In this document: piece by piece, positions 16,374 through 25,842 of the stretch
How the letters are laid out: every line of letters begins with the position of its first letter
How positions within the stretch are numbered: position 1 is the stretch's first letter
Source: JAHFUA01 sp963733935
GTDB taxonomy: Bacteria > Acidobacteriota > Terriglobia > Terriglobales > Acidobacteriaceae
Direction: 5' to 3'
Assembly: GCA_963733935.1 (NCBI GenBank)
Contig: CAVTEQ010000006.1
Coordinates: 1 to 64,000 of the forward strand
Length of the DNA: 64,000 bases
Notes under the pieces: model-generated
Databases searched by the model: none
What the model was told of the DNA's origin: nothing
Seen by the model: the letters and a program-made list of their open reading frames with translations, nothing else
Position numbers and translations under genes: made by a program

Positions 16374-16545
16374 ATGTGTGGGCGCTATCGACTTTCGCGT
16401 CGAAAGCAGATTGTTGAAGAGCACTTTGCCAGCGTCTCAGGGGAGGAAGACTGGAGTCCCCGCTACAACATTGCGCCTACCCAGCCCGTTCCGGTCATTC
16501 GCCGGAATCCGAAGGAACTCATCCGGGAATTGTCGCTGATCCGCT
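16374..16545 (+). pseudogene. SRAP/HMCES-like (YedK) protein, truncated by IS3 element
   Basis: The frame starts MCGRYRLSRRKQIVEEHF. The catalytic Cys2, exposed after Met removal, forms the DNA-protein crosslink with abasic sites in this family. SPRYNIAPTQPVPVIRR follows. The reading ends at RELSLIRW, where a decayed IS3 element begins. The other three quarters of the gene, including the active-site Glu and His, are absent from the far side of the element. A DNA-repair gene was lost by insertion plus deletion. Confidence 0.8.
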
Positions 16546-17268
16546 GGCGCGCTTCCGCCAGATCGCCGAACCAGTGGGCATCGAGGCATTCGGCCCGTAG
16601 CGTCCCGTTGAAGCTCTCCACGTACGCGTTGTCGGTCGGTTTGCCTGGCCGGGAGAAGTCGATCTTCACCTGGTTGTGGTACGCCCACAGGTCCATCACC
16701 TGGCTGGTGAACTCGCTGCCGTTGTCACAGAACAGCATCTGCGGCATTCCTCGCTCCTCGGCGATCTGTTGCAGCACTCGCACCACGTCATGGCCCTTCA
16801 GGCTCTGGCCCACTTCGATGGCCAGGCATTCCCGCGTGTATACATCCACCACCGTCAGTGCCCTGAATCGGCGACCGTCGGTGAGTTGATCGGCGACAAA
16901 ATCCAAACTCCATACCTGATTCGGTCCTTCCGCCCGCGGCTTCTGCCGGCTGTGCTCGGAGACCGTCCGCCGCGTCTTCGGCCGCCTCCGCAATCCAAGC
17001 CCTTCTTCGCGGTAGAGCCTGTACACCAGCTTTTGCCCACCTGCCAGCCCTCACGGATCAGCAACACCCGGATCTTGCGATAGCCGTACCGAATCCGCGC
17101 CTGCGCCAACTGCCTCATGCGCAGTCGCAACTCGGTCAACGGATCGCGGATGCTCTGGTACCGATGAGTCGCTCGCGGCAGCAGAACCACTTCGCATGCC
17201 TGCCGCTCGCTGACTCGGTACGCGCCGCACAGGTACAGAACCACGGGGCGGTGCCGTGAGGACTTCAC
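16545..17268 (-). pseudogene. IS3-family transposase OrfB (rve integrase), frameshifted
   Basis: The first frame (17268 to about 17040) reads MKSSRHRPVVLYLCGAYRVS and RIRYGYRKIRVLLIREGW. The next (about 17040 to 16545) reads RLYREEGLGLRRRPKTRR, then the DDE core: VWSLDFVADQL (first Asp), FCDNGSEFTSQ (second Asp) and NAYVESFNGTLRAECL (Glu). A frameshift near 17035 separates the two. The C-terminus ends at EARQRISD instead of continuing to the usual YNxxRPHxxL box. It is inactive. Confidence 0.85.
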
Positions 17269-17530
17269 CAGTTTTTTCGCAGCACGTGCTGCAGCATCGC
17301 GCGATCCAGCGTCAGCTCAGCTACCAGTTTCTTCAGCCGGCCGTTCTCGTCCTGCAGTTGCTTCAACTGGCGGACCTGGTCGATCTCCAGCCCAGTGAAC
17401 TGCTTCTTCCAGCGGTAGAACGTCTGTTCGCTGACCCCACCCGCCGGATCAGCTCCGCGACCGGCATCCCCATCTCCGCCTGCTTCACGATCGTTACGAT
17501 CTGCTCGACCGAGAACCGTTTCCGCTTCAT
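17265..17530 (-). pseudogene. IS3-family transposase OrfA (HTH), frameshifted
   Basis: The start ATG at 17530 begins MKRKRFSVEQIVTIVKQ, then EMGMPVAELIRR. The frame is lost near 17447, and the rest reads VSEQTFYRWKKQFTGLEIDQ and LKKLVAELTLDRAMLQHVLR in the next frame. This is a helix-turn-helix plus leucine-zipper OrfA of the IS407/IS3 type. The frameshift lies in the HTH, so the protein cannot be made whole. Confidence 0.8.
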
Positions 17531-17608
17531 TCGGCAAAATCCTCCTTCCTCGGATTTTGCCGAAAACTCGCTCTCAAACTGGATTAACTATTGGGGAGCC
17601 GCTCATTA

Positions 17609-17751
17609 AGGGGTGCTGTATCCGACTGTTGGGCGCTTAAAGGCTGCCGCAGCCCCCAACAAAGCAGCAGCACCAGAATCTGAGGGACAGAACGGAAGTA
17701 CTTCGCTTTGCTGCGCGACGGATCTCGATTACCTGGAGTGTGCAGCTTCAT
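17609..17751 (-). pseudogene. Signal-peptide fragment of an exported protein
   Basis: The start MKLHTPGNRDPSRSK at 17751 leads to a hydrophobic signal (SVPQILVLLLCWGLRQPLSA) and QQSDTAP, then enters IS3 DNA. Only the signal peptide and about seven mature residues remain, so the original protein cannot be identified. Confidence 0.55.
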
Positions 17752-17779
17752 GACGCTTACCTTCATCAGGGGCGATGGC

Positions 17780-18043
17780 TTACGAAGCAATGACGCGCCG
17801 ACGCTTCTGCCTCAATCTTTCCAACGAAACGATGAAAAGACTCAGGGTGGCTGCGTTCGCGACCAGAGCGATGTTGGGATTGATCGCGAGCGGCAGGAGC
17901 GAGCTGAACACGCCAGCCAGTGCAAGGAGCACCGGGATCCAGAGGTGCTTTTCAGATAAAGCTAGGTAGCTGAACGCCGCAATGGATCCAGTCCAGACGA
18001 TAAGCAACAGCAGTATCAGTTGGCTGGGCACGTCGCACCTCAA
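17780..18043 (-). CDS. Small membrane protein (87 aa)
   Basis: The protein MRCDVPSQLILLLLIVWTGS has three hydrophobic segments (about 8-30, 34-50 and 56-72) and a basic tail (ERLRQKRRRVIAS). No catalytic motif is visible. It lies 28 bp upstream of the cut signal-peptide gene's start and overlaps its leader region, so the two may once have been one operon. The family is unknown. Confidence 0.5.
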   Translation of the reverse strand: MRCDVPSQLILLLLIVWTGSIAAFSYLALSEKHLWIPVLLALAGVFSSLLPLAINPNIALVANAATLSLFIVSLERLRQKRRRVIAS

Positions 18044-18125
18044 TTCTCAGTGACAGTATCAGCCTTTGGGAACTTGAAGACTGGTCAGAATTGACCGTGC
18101 CGGAAGGTCTCGATTGAACCAATGT

Positions 18126-18240
18126 AAAATTACTTTACAACCGTGACAATAATCCCCACCGCCGCACCCACCATGTAAAACGTCGTCCAAACGTTGATGT
18201 GAGATTCCGGTTTCCGTCGCACCGGCGCAATACCATCATC
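18126..18240 (-). pseudogene. Third partial copy of the small membrane protein module
   Basis: The minus strand reads a short frame with RRKPESHINVWTTFYMVGAA and then VGIIVTVVK followed by a stop. It matches the C-terminal module of the gene at 12244-12510. No N-terminal half or start signal is visible. The rest of 18044-18548 contains only the hairpin at 18294-18317. Confidence 0.5.
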
Positions 18241-18293
18241 AACGTTCTTCCCGGCCCGCGCAAATAGAAAGGTTGGTTCTGTACAGCATCGAC

Positions 18294-18317
18294 AAAAAAG
18301 CCCCGATTACTCGGGGC
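18294..18317 (-). terminator. Rho-independent terminator
   Basis: A perfect 7-bp stem (GCCCCGA and TCGGGGC) with a TTAC loop is followed, on the minus strand, by six T residues. It would end minus-strand transcripts coming from the gene at 18549, which lies 230 bp upstream. Confidence 0.75.
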
Positions 18318-18548
18318 AGAGGGCGCTATCAGGAGGTCACAGCAATCGTATCGTTACAGAGGTGCTGCTGTCGGTCTCGAATCGGACATAACAAAACTTT
18401 TCATGCTACGTGGTGCGCTGGAGCAAGATCACCTATCAGAAGTGACCAGTAGCTGGTGCAATTCAGCATTGTGCCTGTAGCCAACTACTCTGCAACGGCC
18501 AGAACACCGCTTGCCAAACCTGCCACACGAGCAACGGCACGATTAGAA

Positions 18549-18953
18549 TCAAATCTCTAAATCTCCCAGTTCCGCAACTGTCTGGCCGACATGTCGCTTG
18601 AACAACAACGCGAGTCTTTCAGCAAATCTCCCGTCTTCGAGGAAGATGTCACGGGCGTAGATTCGACCTGCATAGCTGGTCTTCAGGGTGACATTCGGTT
18701 GCCACCTTCCACCGCCGGGATAAAGGTACACAGCCTCCAGATCACGTCGCCTGTCATTCGCCTGCCGACTTTGCCAGCCATGCTTGCGCATCGCGTCGTT
18801 GAGTCTGGCCTCCGCCCGTTCAATGCGCTGCTGGCACTTTGCCCTATCGTCCGCCTGCGAACGTGGCACCGCGACAAACAACAGAAGCACACACAGCGTT
18901 GCAGCAGCGACCAGCGTTCTTCCGAGTCTTGTGTAACAACTGAGGCGCTTAAT
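18549..18953 (-). CDS. Exported hypothetical protein, start uncertain
   Basis: A signal-like segment (RTLVAAATLCVLLLFVAVPR) is followed by a charged helix, DRAKCQQRIERAEARLNDAM, that resembles small acidobacterial exported proteins, and then by a second part ending YARDIFLEDGRFAERLALLF and KRHVGQTVAELGDLEI. The two parts may come from different genes joined by a deletion. The frame is open to 19031 with an ATG there, but that start overlaps the TPR gene by 83 bp, so a later start is likelier. No good ribosome site is seen. Confidence 0.4.
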   Translation of the reverse strand: MKRLSCYTRLGRTLVAAATLCVLLLFVAVPRSQADDRAKCQQRIERAEARLNDAMRKHGWQSRQANDRRRDLEAVYLYPGGGRWQPNVTLKTSYAGRIYARDIFLEDGRFAERLALLFKRHVGQTVAELGDLEI

Positions 18954-19992
18954 CCCGTGGGAACGCCAATTGCCGCAAGAGCTTTTGGAAGCGTGGGGCG
19001 GAGCGCATGCCGTCGAGCCGAGGGTCCACACCGAGAAACGTGATCATCCAAAAGCGATCATCGTACGCTTTCTCGAGATAGGACAGTGCTTGGTCCTGGT
19101 CACCGAGTCCGGCGTAAATGAGTGCGGTATGGTAGGGCGAAACATATCTATGAAGTGACATCTGCTGTAACTGTTGCAATACCTGGGTTGCCGCCTCTTT
19201 TTGGCCAGCGACAGCATACACGTGACCCAGTGCCCCCGGTCTGCAGGTTTGAGCTGGAGAAGCAGCCACAGCCGTCTGAAACTCGCGAATCGCCTTTCCA
19301 TACATCGCCTTCTGTTCATACGCGTGTCCCAGGTCCGAGTGAGCCACACCGAAACCTGGGTCAAACTCCAACGTCGCTTGAAGTTCAGAGATAGCCTGGT
19401 CGGGGCGCCGCGCAAAGAACAGATACCAGCCGCGATCGGCCTTTATGTTGAGGGACACCGGGTCGAGGTGTTTCGCCCGCTCCATCTCTGCCAAAGCATC
19501 TTCAAATTTGCCTTGGATAAGGAAATACGTTGCCAGACCGTCATGGGCGATGGCGTTGCTGGGATTCAGTTCGATGGCTCTTCGGAACTGCTTTTCGGTC
19601 CCACGCCAATCGTGTTCATAAAACATATTCACGAACCCAAGTTGGGTATGGGCTTCACTCTGCGTCTCGTCGATCTCGAGTGCTTTCTTGGCTGCCGCCT
19701 TGCTCGACGGATACGCTTCGCTGGGCGGCAGGTAACAAAACGCAGCCAGGACGCTGTACCCGTCGGCCAGGCCCGCGTACCCTTGCGCGAAGCCCGGATC
19801 TCTCGTGGTCGCGTCTTGGAAGTACTCTATGCTCTTCTTGGCGCCTTCTACCGTGTACTTGTTCCAGAAGTATCGACCACTGTCCTTGCGCGCGGCCAGT
19901 GGAGCGCCCAAGTCAGTGCAGTTGAACGGGGAAGGCAAAGTGGTGCGTACCTGCCGCGTTGGGAAGATCAGTTTCCGAGCTGATCGGCTCAC
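18949..19992 (-). CDS. TPR-repeat protein, probably N-terminally truncated
   Basis: At least six TPR-like units run from about residue 45 to 330. Examples are SEAHTQLGFVNMFYEHDWRG, NPSNAIAHDGLATYFLIQGK and DPGFGVAHSDLGHAYEQKAM. The segment GRYFWNKYTVEGAKKSIEYF near residue 39 is the usual link between a winged-helix or kinase N-terminal module and the TPR part in Acidobacteriota. Here only 38 odd residues precede it and no ribosome site is visible. The intact ancestor was probably a regulator or kinase. A free TPR protein might still fold. Confidence 0.65.
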   Translation of the reverse strand: MSRSARKLIFPTRQVRTTLPSPFNCTDLGAPLAARKDSGRYFWNKYTVEGAKKSIEYFQDATTRDPGFAQGYAGLADGYSVLAAFCYLPPSEAYPSSKAAAKKALEIDETQSEAHTQLGFVNMFYEHDWRGTEKQFRRAIELNPSNAIAHDGLATYFLIQGKFEDALAEMERAKHLDPVSLNIKADRGWYLFFARRPDQAISELQATLEFDPGFGVAHSDLGHAYEQKAMYGKAIREFQTAVAASPAQTCRPGALGHVYAVAGQKEAATQVLQQLQQMSLHRYVSPYHTALIYAGLGDQDQALSYLEKAYDDRFWMITFLGVDPRLDGMRSAPRFQKLLRQLAFPRD

Positions 19993-20184
19993 AAACTGAC
20001 AGCCCGTTTTTCACCTTCCAAAATAATTTCCTGTAGTCTGACAGCATTAAGAATGCAGCACGGTTTTTCTTCGCTCAAACACAATTCCATTTCCCCGCAA
20101 ACATCGCTCAAAGGTGTCCCCTTGGGCTCATGCTTGGCGTTACGAACGTAACGTTGGGTCTGTAATTGGATTCGACCGCATCCG

Positions 20185-22344
20185 CTAACGATTTATGCTG
20201 TCGAGAGCCTGGGCAGGCTTATCTTGGTCCAGTACATCACGCACCTTCAGCCCCAATTCTATCGGCGTAAACGGTTTCTCCAGGAACGGTAGGGCAAATT
20301 CGTTCCTGTCCTGATGGGCGACGATTTCCGCAGTGTATCCGGACATCAGCAGCACTTTGATCTCTGGATGGAGCTGTTCTACCTGGCGGGCGAGTTGCCG
20401 GCCATCGAACCCAGGCATGACCACGTCGGTGAGCAAAATATCTATGTCGCCGGCCCTCTCGTTAGCAAGGGCCAAGGCGTGAGAAGCATCCCCCGCCTGC
20501 AGAACGGTGTACCCAAATTGCGTAAGAATCTGGGCGGTGAGCCAGCGCAGCGAACTATCGTCCTCAACGATCAGAATGGTTTCCGAACCTCCATCAACCT
20601 TGCGCCTGGGAGAGAGGATGGCCGGTTTCGCCACGGCCTGTTCCAGCCGTGGAAGGTAAATCTCGAAGGTCGCGCCGCGGCCCGGTTCGCTGAAGACGAG
20701 GATGCTTCCTCCACTTCGCTTAACGGTCCCGTAGACAGTGGCGAGTCCGAGGCCGGTCCCCTTCCCTACCGGTTTGGTGGTGAAAAAAGGCTCGAATATA
20801 TGCCCCGCCGTTTGCTTGTCTAACCCAATGCCGGTGTCGGATACCCTGAGCCGGACATGCGGGCCGGGCGCCATGTCGGGATTTTCAGCGGCAAAGACAT
20901 GGTCTACCTCGACATTGCTAGTTTCGATGTGGATGACACCGCCGCCCGGCATGGCGTCGCGGGCATTCAACGCCAGATTGACGATCACCTGCTCCATCTC
21001 GCCGGAGTCGGCCTGGATGACACCCACGTAAGGATCAAGCGTGGTGAGCAAGCGGATGTTTTCGCCGATCAGTCCTCGAATCATTTTTTCGATGTCCGCC
21101 ACTACCTCGTTTAGGTTGAGCATAGTGGGCTGCAGGATCTGTCGGCGGCTGAAGGCCAGAAGTTGGCGCGTAACCGAGGCAGCGCGCTGCCCCGCTTTAT
21201 GGACTTCCTCCGCGTAGCTGCGCAGTTTGTCGTCTTGAATTTGGTCGATAATGAGGCTGCTGTATCCGAGAATGGCCGTCGCCGAGTTGTTGAACTCGTG
21301 GGCCACGCCCCCGGCCAGGCGACCGACGGCCTCTAACCTCTGCGCATGGCGCAACTTGTGCTCCAGTTCCCGCCTTTCCGTCACGTCGCGTGTAATCCGG
21401 GAGAAGCCCCGCAGGTTCCCTCGTTCGTCCCGCAGCGCGGTGGTCACGCTGCTTGCCCGAAAACGTTGGGCATCCTTCCGCACGCGCCAGTTCTCTTCCT
21501 CGAACCGTCCGCTGGCGGCGGCCTGTTCCAGAGCGTACTGCGGCGTCTCGACGTGTAGGTCCTCGGGAGGATGAAAACGGCCGAGACTGCTGCCGATCAC
21601 TTCCTCGGCGGTGAATCCATAGATGCGCTCCGCTCCTGCGTTCCAACTCACTACCAGCCCCTGGGGATCGAGCATGAAGATAGCGTAATCGTTGACGCCT
21701 TCCACCAGCAGCCGGAAGCGTTCTTCACTCTGCCGCAACTCGTTCTCCGTCTGTTCGTGCATCCCGATCCGCGTCAGCAGTGCGGTGGTGACCTTCTCCA
21801 GTTCGGCGGTGCGCTCGAGGACACGCTGGTCCAGTTCGGCGTAGGCGCGTCGCAGTTCCTGCTCATGACGCTTGCGGTCGGAAATGTCGCGGATGGAGCT
21901 TACAACCAGGGTGCCGCCCTCGCCTGCTATCGGATTGAGGCTGATTTCCACCGGAAATTCGCTGCCGTCGCGCCGCAAGCCGTAGAGCTCCAGTCCTGCC
22001 CCCATGGGGCGCAGCCGAGGCGTGGAATAGAACTCACCACGGTGCTGGGTGTGGGCATGGCGAAGACGCCCCGGCATGAGCGTTTCCACCGGCTGGCCGA
22101 TGAGTTCTTCCCGGCTATAGCCGAACAGGTTCTCGGTCTGTGAATTGGCCAGCAGCACGGTGCCGTGTTCGTCCACAATCAGCATCGCGTCCGGGGCCGA
22201 CTCCAGCAGGGCGCTGAACAGGCCCGGAGCATCAGTGGACTTGTGGAAGGCTTTTAGAAGATTGTGCTCCGGGAAATTGGGGCCATCCGGCACTTGCGCC
22301 TCCCAACGGGATTCTCGTCGATCGAAAGCGCGGGTTCTTGACAA
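20185..22344 (-). CDS. Hybrid sensor histidine kinase (PAS-PAS-HisKA-HATPase-REC)
   Basis: The 719-residue cytoplasmic protein has PAS1 (about 42-158), a coiled-coil (160-205), PAS2 (206-325), HisKA with GGVAHEFNN (phospho-His H349), HATPase with N460 and DTGIG (503-507) plus GTGLGL (529-534), and a receiver (589-705) with DD at 595-596, phospho-Asp D640 and KP near 693. All catalytic residues are present. There is no membrane segment, so the signal is sensed inside the cell through PAS. The GxxHEFNN box and terminal receiver are typical of hybrid kinases that relay or feed back. A motif TTTAGTAAAGAT lies 300 bp upstream. Confidence 0.93.
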   Translation of the reverse strand: MSRTRAFDRRESRWEAQVPDGPNFPEHNLLKAFHKSTDAPGLFSALLESAPDAMLIVDEHGTVLLANSQTENLFGYSREELIGQPVETLMPGRLRHAHTQHRGEFYSTPRLRPMGAGLELYGLRRDGSEFPVEISLNPIAGEGGTLVVSSIRDISDRKRHEQELRRAYAELDQRVLERTAELEKVTTALLTRIGMHEQTENELRQSEERFRLLVEGVNDYAIFMLDPQGLVVSWNAGAERIYGFTAEEVIGSSLGRFHPPEDLHVETPQYALEQAAASGRFEEENWRVRKDAQRFRASSVTTALRDERGNLRGFSRITRDVTERRELEHKLRHAQRLEAVGRLAGGVAHEFNNSATAILGYSSLIIDQIQDDKLRSYAEEVHKAGQRAASVTRQLLAFSRRQILQPTMLNLNEVVADIEKMIRGLIGENIRLLTTLDPYVGVIQADSGEMEQVIVNLALNARDAMPGGGVIHIETSNVEVDHVFAAENPDMAPGPHVRLRVSDTGIGLDKQTAGHIFEPFFTTKPVGKGTGLGLATVYGTVKRSGGSILVFSEPGRGATFEIYLPRLEQAVAKPAILSPRRKVDGGSETILIVEDDSSLRWLTAQILTQFGYTVLQAGDASHALALANERAGDIDILLTDVVMPGFDGRQLARQVEQLHPEIKVLLMSGYTAEIVAHQDRNEFALPFLEKPFTPIELGLKVRDVLDQDKPAQALDSINR

Positions 22345-22829
22345 AAATCGGCGACCTTCTGTAGCAACTCGCTAGCAGGTCCGACCAGAGAGTTGGGACT
22401 TGGCAGCGGCCCGCCGTCATGGGAAACTATTCCAGCCAATCGTGCTTCAGGCAAAGGTCTGTTCGAACTCTTCAAGCTGTTCATATCCGGCACAAATTAG
22501 GGGGAGGGCTGTTTTCTGCGTTTTCCCGTCCGAACTTGAGGGACGAAATCGCGTTCCATTCGGCAGAATTGTTCTGATAACTTTTGCGTAGCCGCGCCAC
22601 ACAACGAAGCTAGCATCGCCCGCGGTGAGAATCAATTCTTCTTTAGTAAAGATGCGCCTCTATTTGGTGAAGACGATTTCCCGGGTTTGACGGTTGCTTC
22701 ACTATCTCCCCACGCTCGACACTGTATGCCACGGAACATGGGCTTATGAATCGATCTCCGCAGGACCGGCGCCAAAACTTTGCCATGACAGATGTAGAGA
22801 GCTTGAGCAAATACAGGGTGCTGTACAGA
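22345..22829. other. Upstream region of the hybrid kinase, no supported gene
   Basis: A minus-strand frame 22635-22447 with a TTG start (AGDASFVVWRGYAKVIRTIL) is protein-like, but nothing confirms it. TTTAGTAAAGAT at 22642-22653 matches a motif upstream of the GGDEF-EAL gene and is a candidate regulator site. Confidence 0.4.
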
Positions 22830-25754
22830 TCAACCCGAGGTTCTTCGGTTGCAAGCCGGGCCAGCACCGGGGATTCCCGACCCCGGCGCTATCGTTTTCG
22901 TCGTTAGAATCGCCAGCTTGCTGCAAAACTGTCTGATTGATAGCTTCTCCGCTTCAGTAAGGGACACAAACTCGAATCCGTGGTGGGCATCTACTCGGTA
23001 CCGAACGACGGCCCAGGGCAGGGGGGCAGTCAGGTGGCTCGGAAGCGCGAGTTGCAGTTGCACCACACTGCCAACCGGGATTGGCTCGGGCAGGATTCCG
23101 CCCAGTCCGCCTTCGGCAATGACGAGGCAACTCCCGTCAAGGTCTCGCTCTTTGTAATTGAGAACTCTGAACATCAGGTTGGTGCGGTACCGAGGATAGC
23201 GGCGCTGTTCGGACCATCCGTGAGAAGGCACATCGGATCGCAAGTCAGGCTGCAGAGAGGGACTGCTCCGCAGCTTTTCGGCAAAATCGGCTGCCCCCAA
23301 AGGCCGGCTGAAGTAGTAGCCCTGAATTTCGTCGCAATTATGTTGTCGTAGGAAAGACATTTGTCCTTCGTTCTCTACGCCCTCGGCGATGACCTTCAGG
23401 TCGAGGCTCTTTGCCATGTTGATGATCGCGCCTGTGATCGCGGCGTCATCCGGATCGACCGTGATGTCGCGCACAAACGAACGGTCGATTTTCAACTTGT
23501 AGACGGGCAAGTGTTTCAGATAACTGAGGCTGGAATATCCGGTCCCGAAGTCGTCGATTGACAATTTCACCCCCATCTCTTTCAGCTCTTGCAACACAGA
23601 AAGTGTTACGTCAGCATTGGACAGCAGCATACTTTCTGTAAGCTCCAGTTCGAGGTATTGAGGAGGGAGACCGGTTTCGTGGAGCACTCTTCCGATGAGT
23701 TCGGGGAAATTCTTCTGGCGGAACTGGACGGCGGAGACATTCACGGCGACGGGCAGCGCGGGAAGGCCTTGGTCTTGCCATTGCCGAACCTGAGCACAGG
23801 CGGTCCTGAGTACCCATTCGCCAATGGGGATGATCAGGCCGCTATTCTCTGCAATCGGAATCAGCTTGTCGGGTGGGACGAGACCAAGGCGTGGGTGCTG
23901 CCAGCGCAGGAGCGCTTCCGCCCCGGTGACTTTCGCGGTGGCCACACCCCGCTGCGGTTGATACATTAAGAAAAGTTCTTTCTTCTCTAATGCCAGTCGC
24001 AAGTCGTTCTCCAAGGTCAGCCGTTCAACAGCCCGAACGTTCATGTCCTGCGTGAAGAACTGAAAATTGTTCCGTCCATTCTCCTTGCCGCAATACATGG
24101 CGGCATCCGCATTCTTGAGCAGGGCTTCGCCGTCCGTGCCGTGGTCAGGAAACACGCTGATGCCGAGGCTGCAGGTAACACTGAGCAAATGACCTTGGAT
24201 GACGAACTTGACGCTCATCGCCTGCATGATGCGACTGGCGGCTACCGCGGCGTCGGTTACGTCCTTTAAAGCAGTCAGCACGACAACGAACTCGTCTCCG
24301 CCTAACCGAGCCACCGTGTCTTGTTCACGCGCCCAGTTCTTCAGGCGCTCTGCGCACTCGTTCAGAAGACAGTCGCCAATCGAGTGCCCGAGCGAGTCAT
24401 TAATGGTCTTGAAGCGGTCAAGATCCATGAACAATAGGGCAACCTTTTCTCTCCGCCGGCGAGCGCTGGCCAGTGCCTTAGCTAATCGGTCCTGAAAGAG
24501 AAGCCGATTGGGCAAACCCGTGAGAGCATCGTAGTACGCCAGATGGCGGATTCGTTCCTCAGCAACTCTGCGCTCTGTGATATCGATGAACGCGACCGCC
24601 GCCCCAACTATGTGTTCTGCTTTCCGCTGTGGATAGGACCAGTATTCGGCAGGAAAGCTGGTTCCATCCGATTTCCATAACACTTCGTCATCAACATGGA
24701 CCCCTTGCCCGCTCTTGAACGCCTGGAAGATCCTGCATTCCTCCACAGGAAGCTTGGTTCCATCTCGACGGGAGTGATGGATCAGGTCGTGCATGTTCTT
24801 GCCGAGCAATTCATCGGGGTGGGCATAACCCAGCAGGCGGAGACATGCAGGATTGCAAAAGGTACAACGACCCTCGAGATCGATACCATAAATCGCCCCG
24901 GCCGTCGATTCGAAAATGAGGCGGAGTTCTTGCGTGCGCTCCTCCACTCGCCGCTCCAGTCCCGCGTTGAGCTCGCGTACTTCACGCTCGGCGAGAATGC
25001 GCGTGCTCATCTCCTGGGCCATCTTTCGCGTTGCGAACAGTGCGATTGAAGTTGCGATCAACACTGCAAACACAATCAGCAACAGAACAAGAGCACGGGC
25101 TGTGGCGTAACGAGCCCTGCTCTCTTTGGCCGCTCTGTCCACCTGGTCCATCTGGAACTGCACAAAGTTATCCCAGGCAGAGTGATACTTGAACAAAGCC
25201 GGCGTTGTCTCCTCGACCATGAGGGCACTAGCTGCTTCGTACTGGTGTTCATCAATCAGCAAATGGAGTGCCCCCAGGTAGCTCGCGACATACAGCGCTC
25301 TGGCGTCCTTAACGGCAGCCAACAATCGTTTGTCTTCTGCTGAATCGCACTGACTCTGGATTTTGGTTATTAATTCTGAGACTGTTTGGGTGTTCTCAGC
25401 CCTACTCTTCAGGAGTGGGTCGATCACCCGCTTATCCTTCAGAAGAAATATTTCCATTGTGATACGGCTGTTGCGGCTCGAGTATGCCAGCGCCTGGCGG
25501 GACAAATGCAGCGTGGTCCATTGCCTGCCAATCACATCGTTCAGGTTGGCGTTGATTTGGTTCATGCGGCTAAGGCCCAGGTATCCGATCCCGATCAAAA
25601 TGGCAACCAGGAGGCCGAATGCTGTCCCTAATCTCAACCCAATTTGCCGACTAGTCAGAATGAGCAACCTCACTGTTTGGAGCGGTAAGCACACTATGGA
25701 AGTGAGTCGTTTCGTCAGACAATGCCTGAGGGGATAAGCGAAGCGCCGCCCCAC
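22830..25754 (-). CDS. Membrane GGDEF-EAL-PilZ c-di-GMP protein
   Basis: Domains in order: two membrane helices (about 40-60 and 221-243) around a four-helix sensor; PAS (275-395); GGDEF with LGGDEF at 484-489 and an upstream RxxD inhibitory site (REQD, 476-479); EAL with EALLRW (613-618), a TES motif, DDFGTGYSSL and EGVE; and a C-terminal PilZ-like domain starting RRYPRYR. Synthase and hydrolase motifs are both intact. The PilZ second motif (VIAEGG) departs from DxSxxG. The likely role is c-di-GMP turnover in response to an extracytoplasmic or PAS-bound signal. The start codon is uncertain (GTG at 25754; a GTG at 25673 is possible). Confidence 0.93.
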   Translation of the reverse strand: MGRRFAYPLRHCLTKRLTSIVCLPLQTVRLLILTSRQIGLRLGTAFGLLVAILIGIGYLGLSRMNQINANLNDVIGRQWTTLHLSRQALAYSSRNSRITMEIFLLKDKRVIDPLLKSRAENTQTVSELITKIQSQCDSAEDKRLLAAVKDARALYVASYLGALHLLIDEHQYEAASALMVEETTPALFKYHSAWDNFVQFQMDQVDRAAKESRARYATARALVLLLIVFAVLIATSIALFATRKMAQEMSTRILAEREVRELNAGLERRVEERTQELRLIFESTAGAIYGIDLEGRCTFCNPACLRLLGYAHPDELLGKNMHDLIHHSRRDGTKLPVEECRIFQAFKSGQGVHVDDEVLWKSDGTSFPAEYWSYPQRKAEHIVGAAVAFIDITERRVAEERIRHLAYYDALTGLPNRLLFQDRLAKALASARRRREKVALLFMDLDRFKTINDSLGHSIGDCLLNECAERLKNWAREQDTVARLGGDEFVVVLTALKDVTDAAVAASRIMQAMSVKFVIQGHLLSVTCSLGISVFPDHGTDGEALLKNADAAMYCGKENGRNNFQFFTQDMNVRAVERLTLENDLRLALEKKELFLMYQPQRGVATAKVTGAEALLRWQHPRLGLVPPDKLIPIAENSGLIIPIGEWVLRTACAQVRQWQDQGLPALPVAVNVSAVQFRQKNFPELIGRVLHETGLPPQYLELELTESMLLSNADVTLSVLQELKEMGVKLSIDDFGTGYSSLSYLKHLPVYKLKIDRSFVRDITVDPDDAAITGAIINMAKSLDLKVIAEGVENEGQMSFLRQHNCDEIQGYYFSRPLGAADFAEKLRSSPSLQPDLRSDVPSHGWSEQRRYPRYRTNLMFRVLNYKERDLDGSCLVIAEGGLGGILPEPIPVGSVVQLQLALPSHLTAPLPWAVVRYRVDAHHGFEFVSLTEAEKLSIRQFCSKLAILTTKTIAPGSGIPGAGPACNRRTSG

Positions 25755-25842
25755 CCCTGCAGAAAAGATCAGACTAGAACGATCTGTGCTCTACGCGTGT
25801 TGTGTGTAATTAGGATTTCCCCGACAATAGCATCGGCATACG

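Larger units (their letters stand above)
16540..17608 (-). mobile_element. IS3-family element, decayed and 3'-truncated
   Basis: The element carries orfA and orfB on the minus strand. Its upstream end lies near 17608, where a host signal-peptide gene is interrupted, and an imperfect hairpin (TCGGCAAAATCC with GGATTTTGCCGA) sits at about 17530-17563. The downstream end is lost at about 16540, inside the orfB C-terminus. Host genes on the two sides are unrelated, which implies a deletion next to the insertion. Confidence 0.8.

Noticed and set aside
19174..19983. Plus-strand open frame of 269 codons opposite the TPR gene
   Set aside because: The minus-strand TPR pattern is clear, so the plus frame is a shadow.
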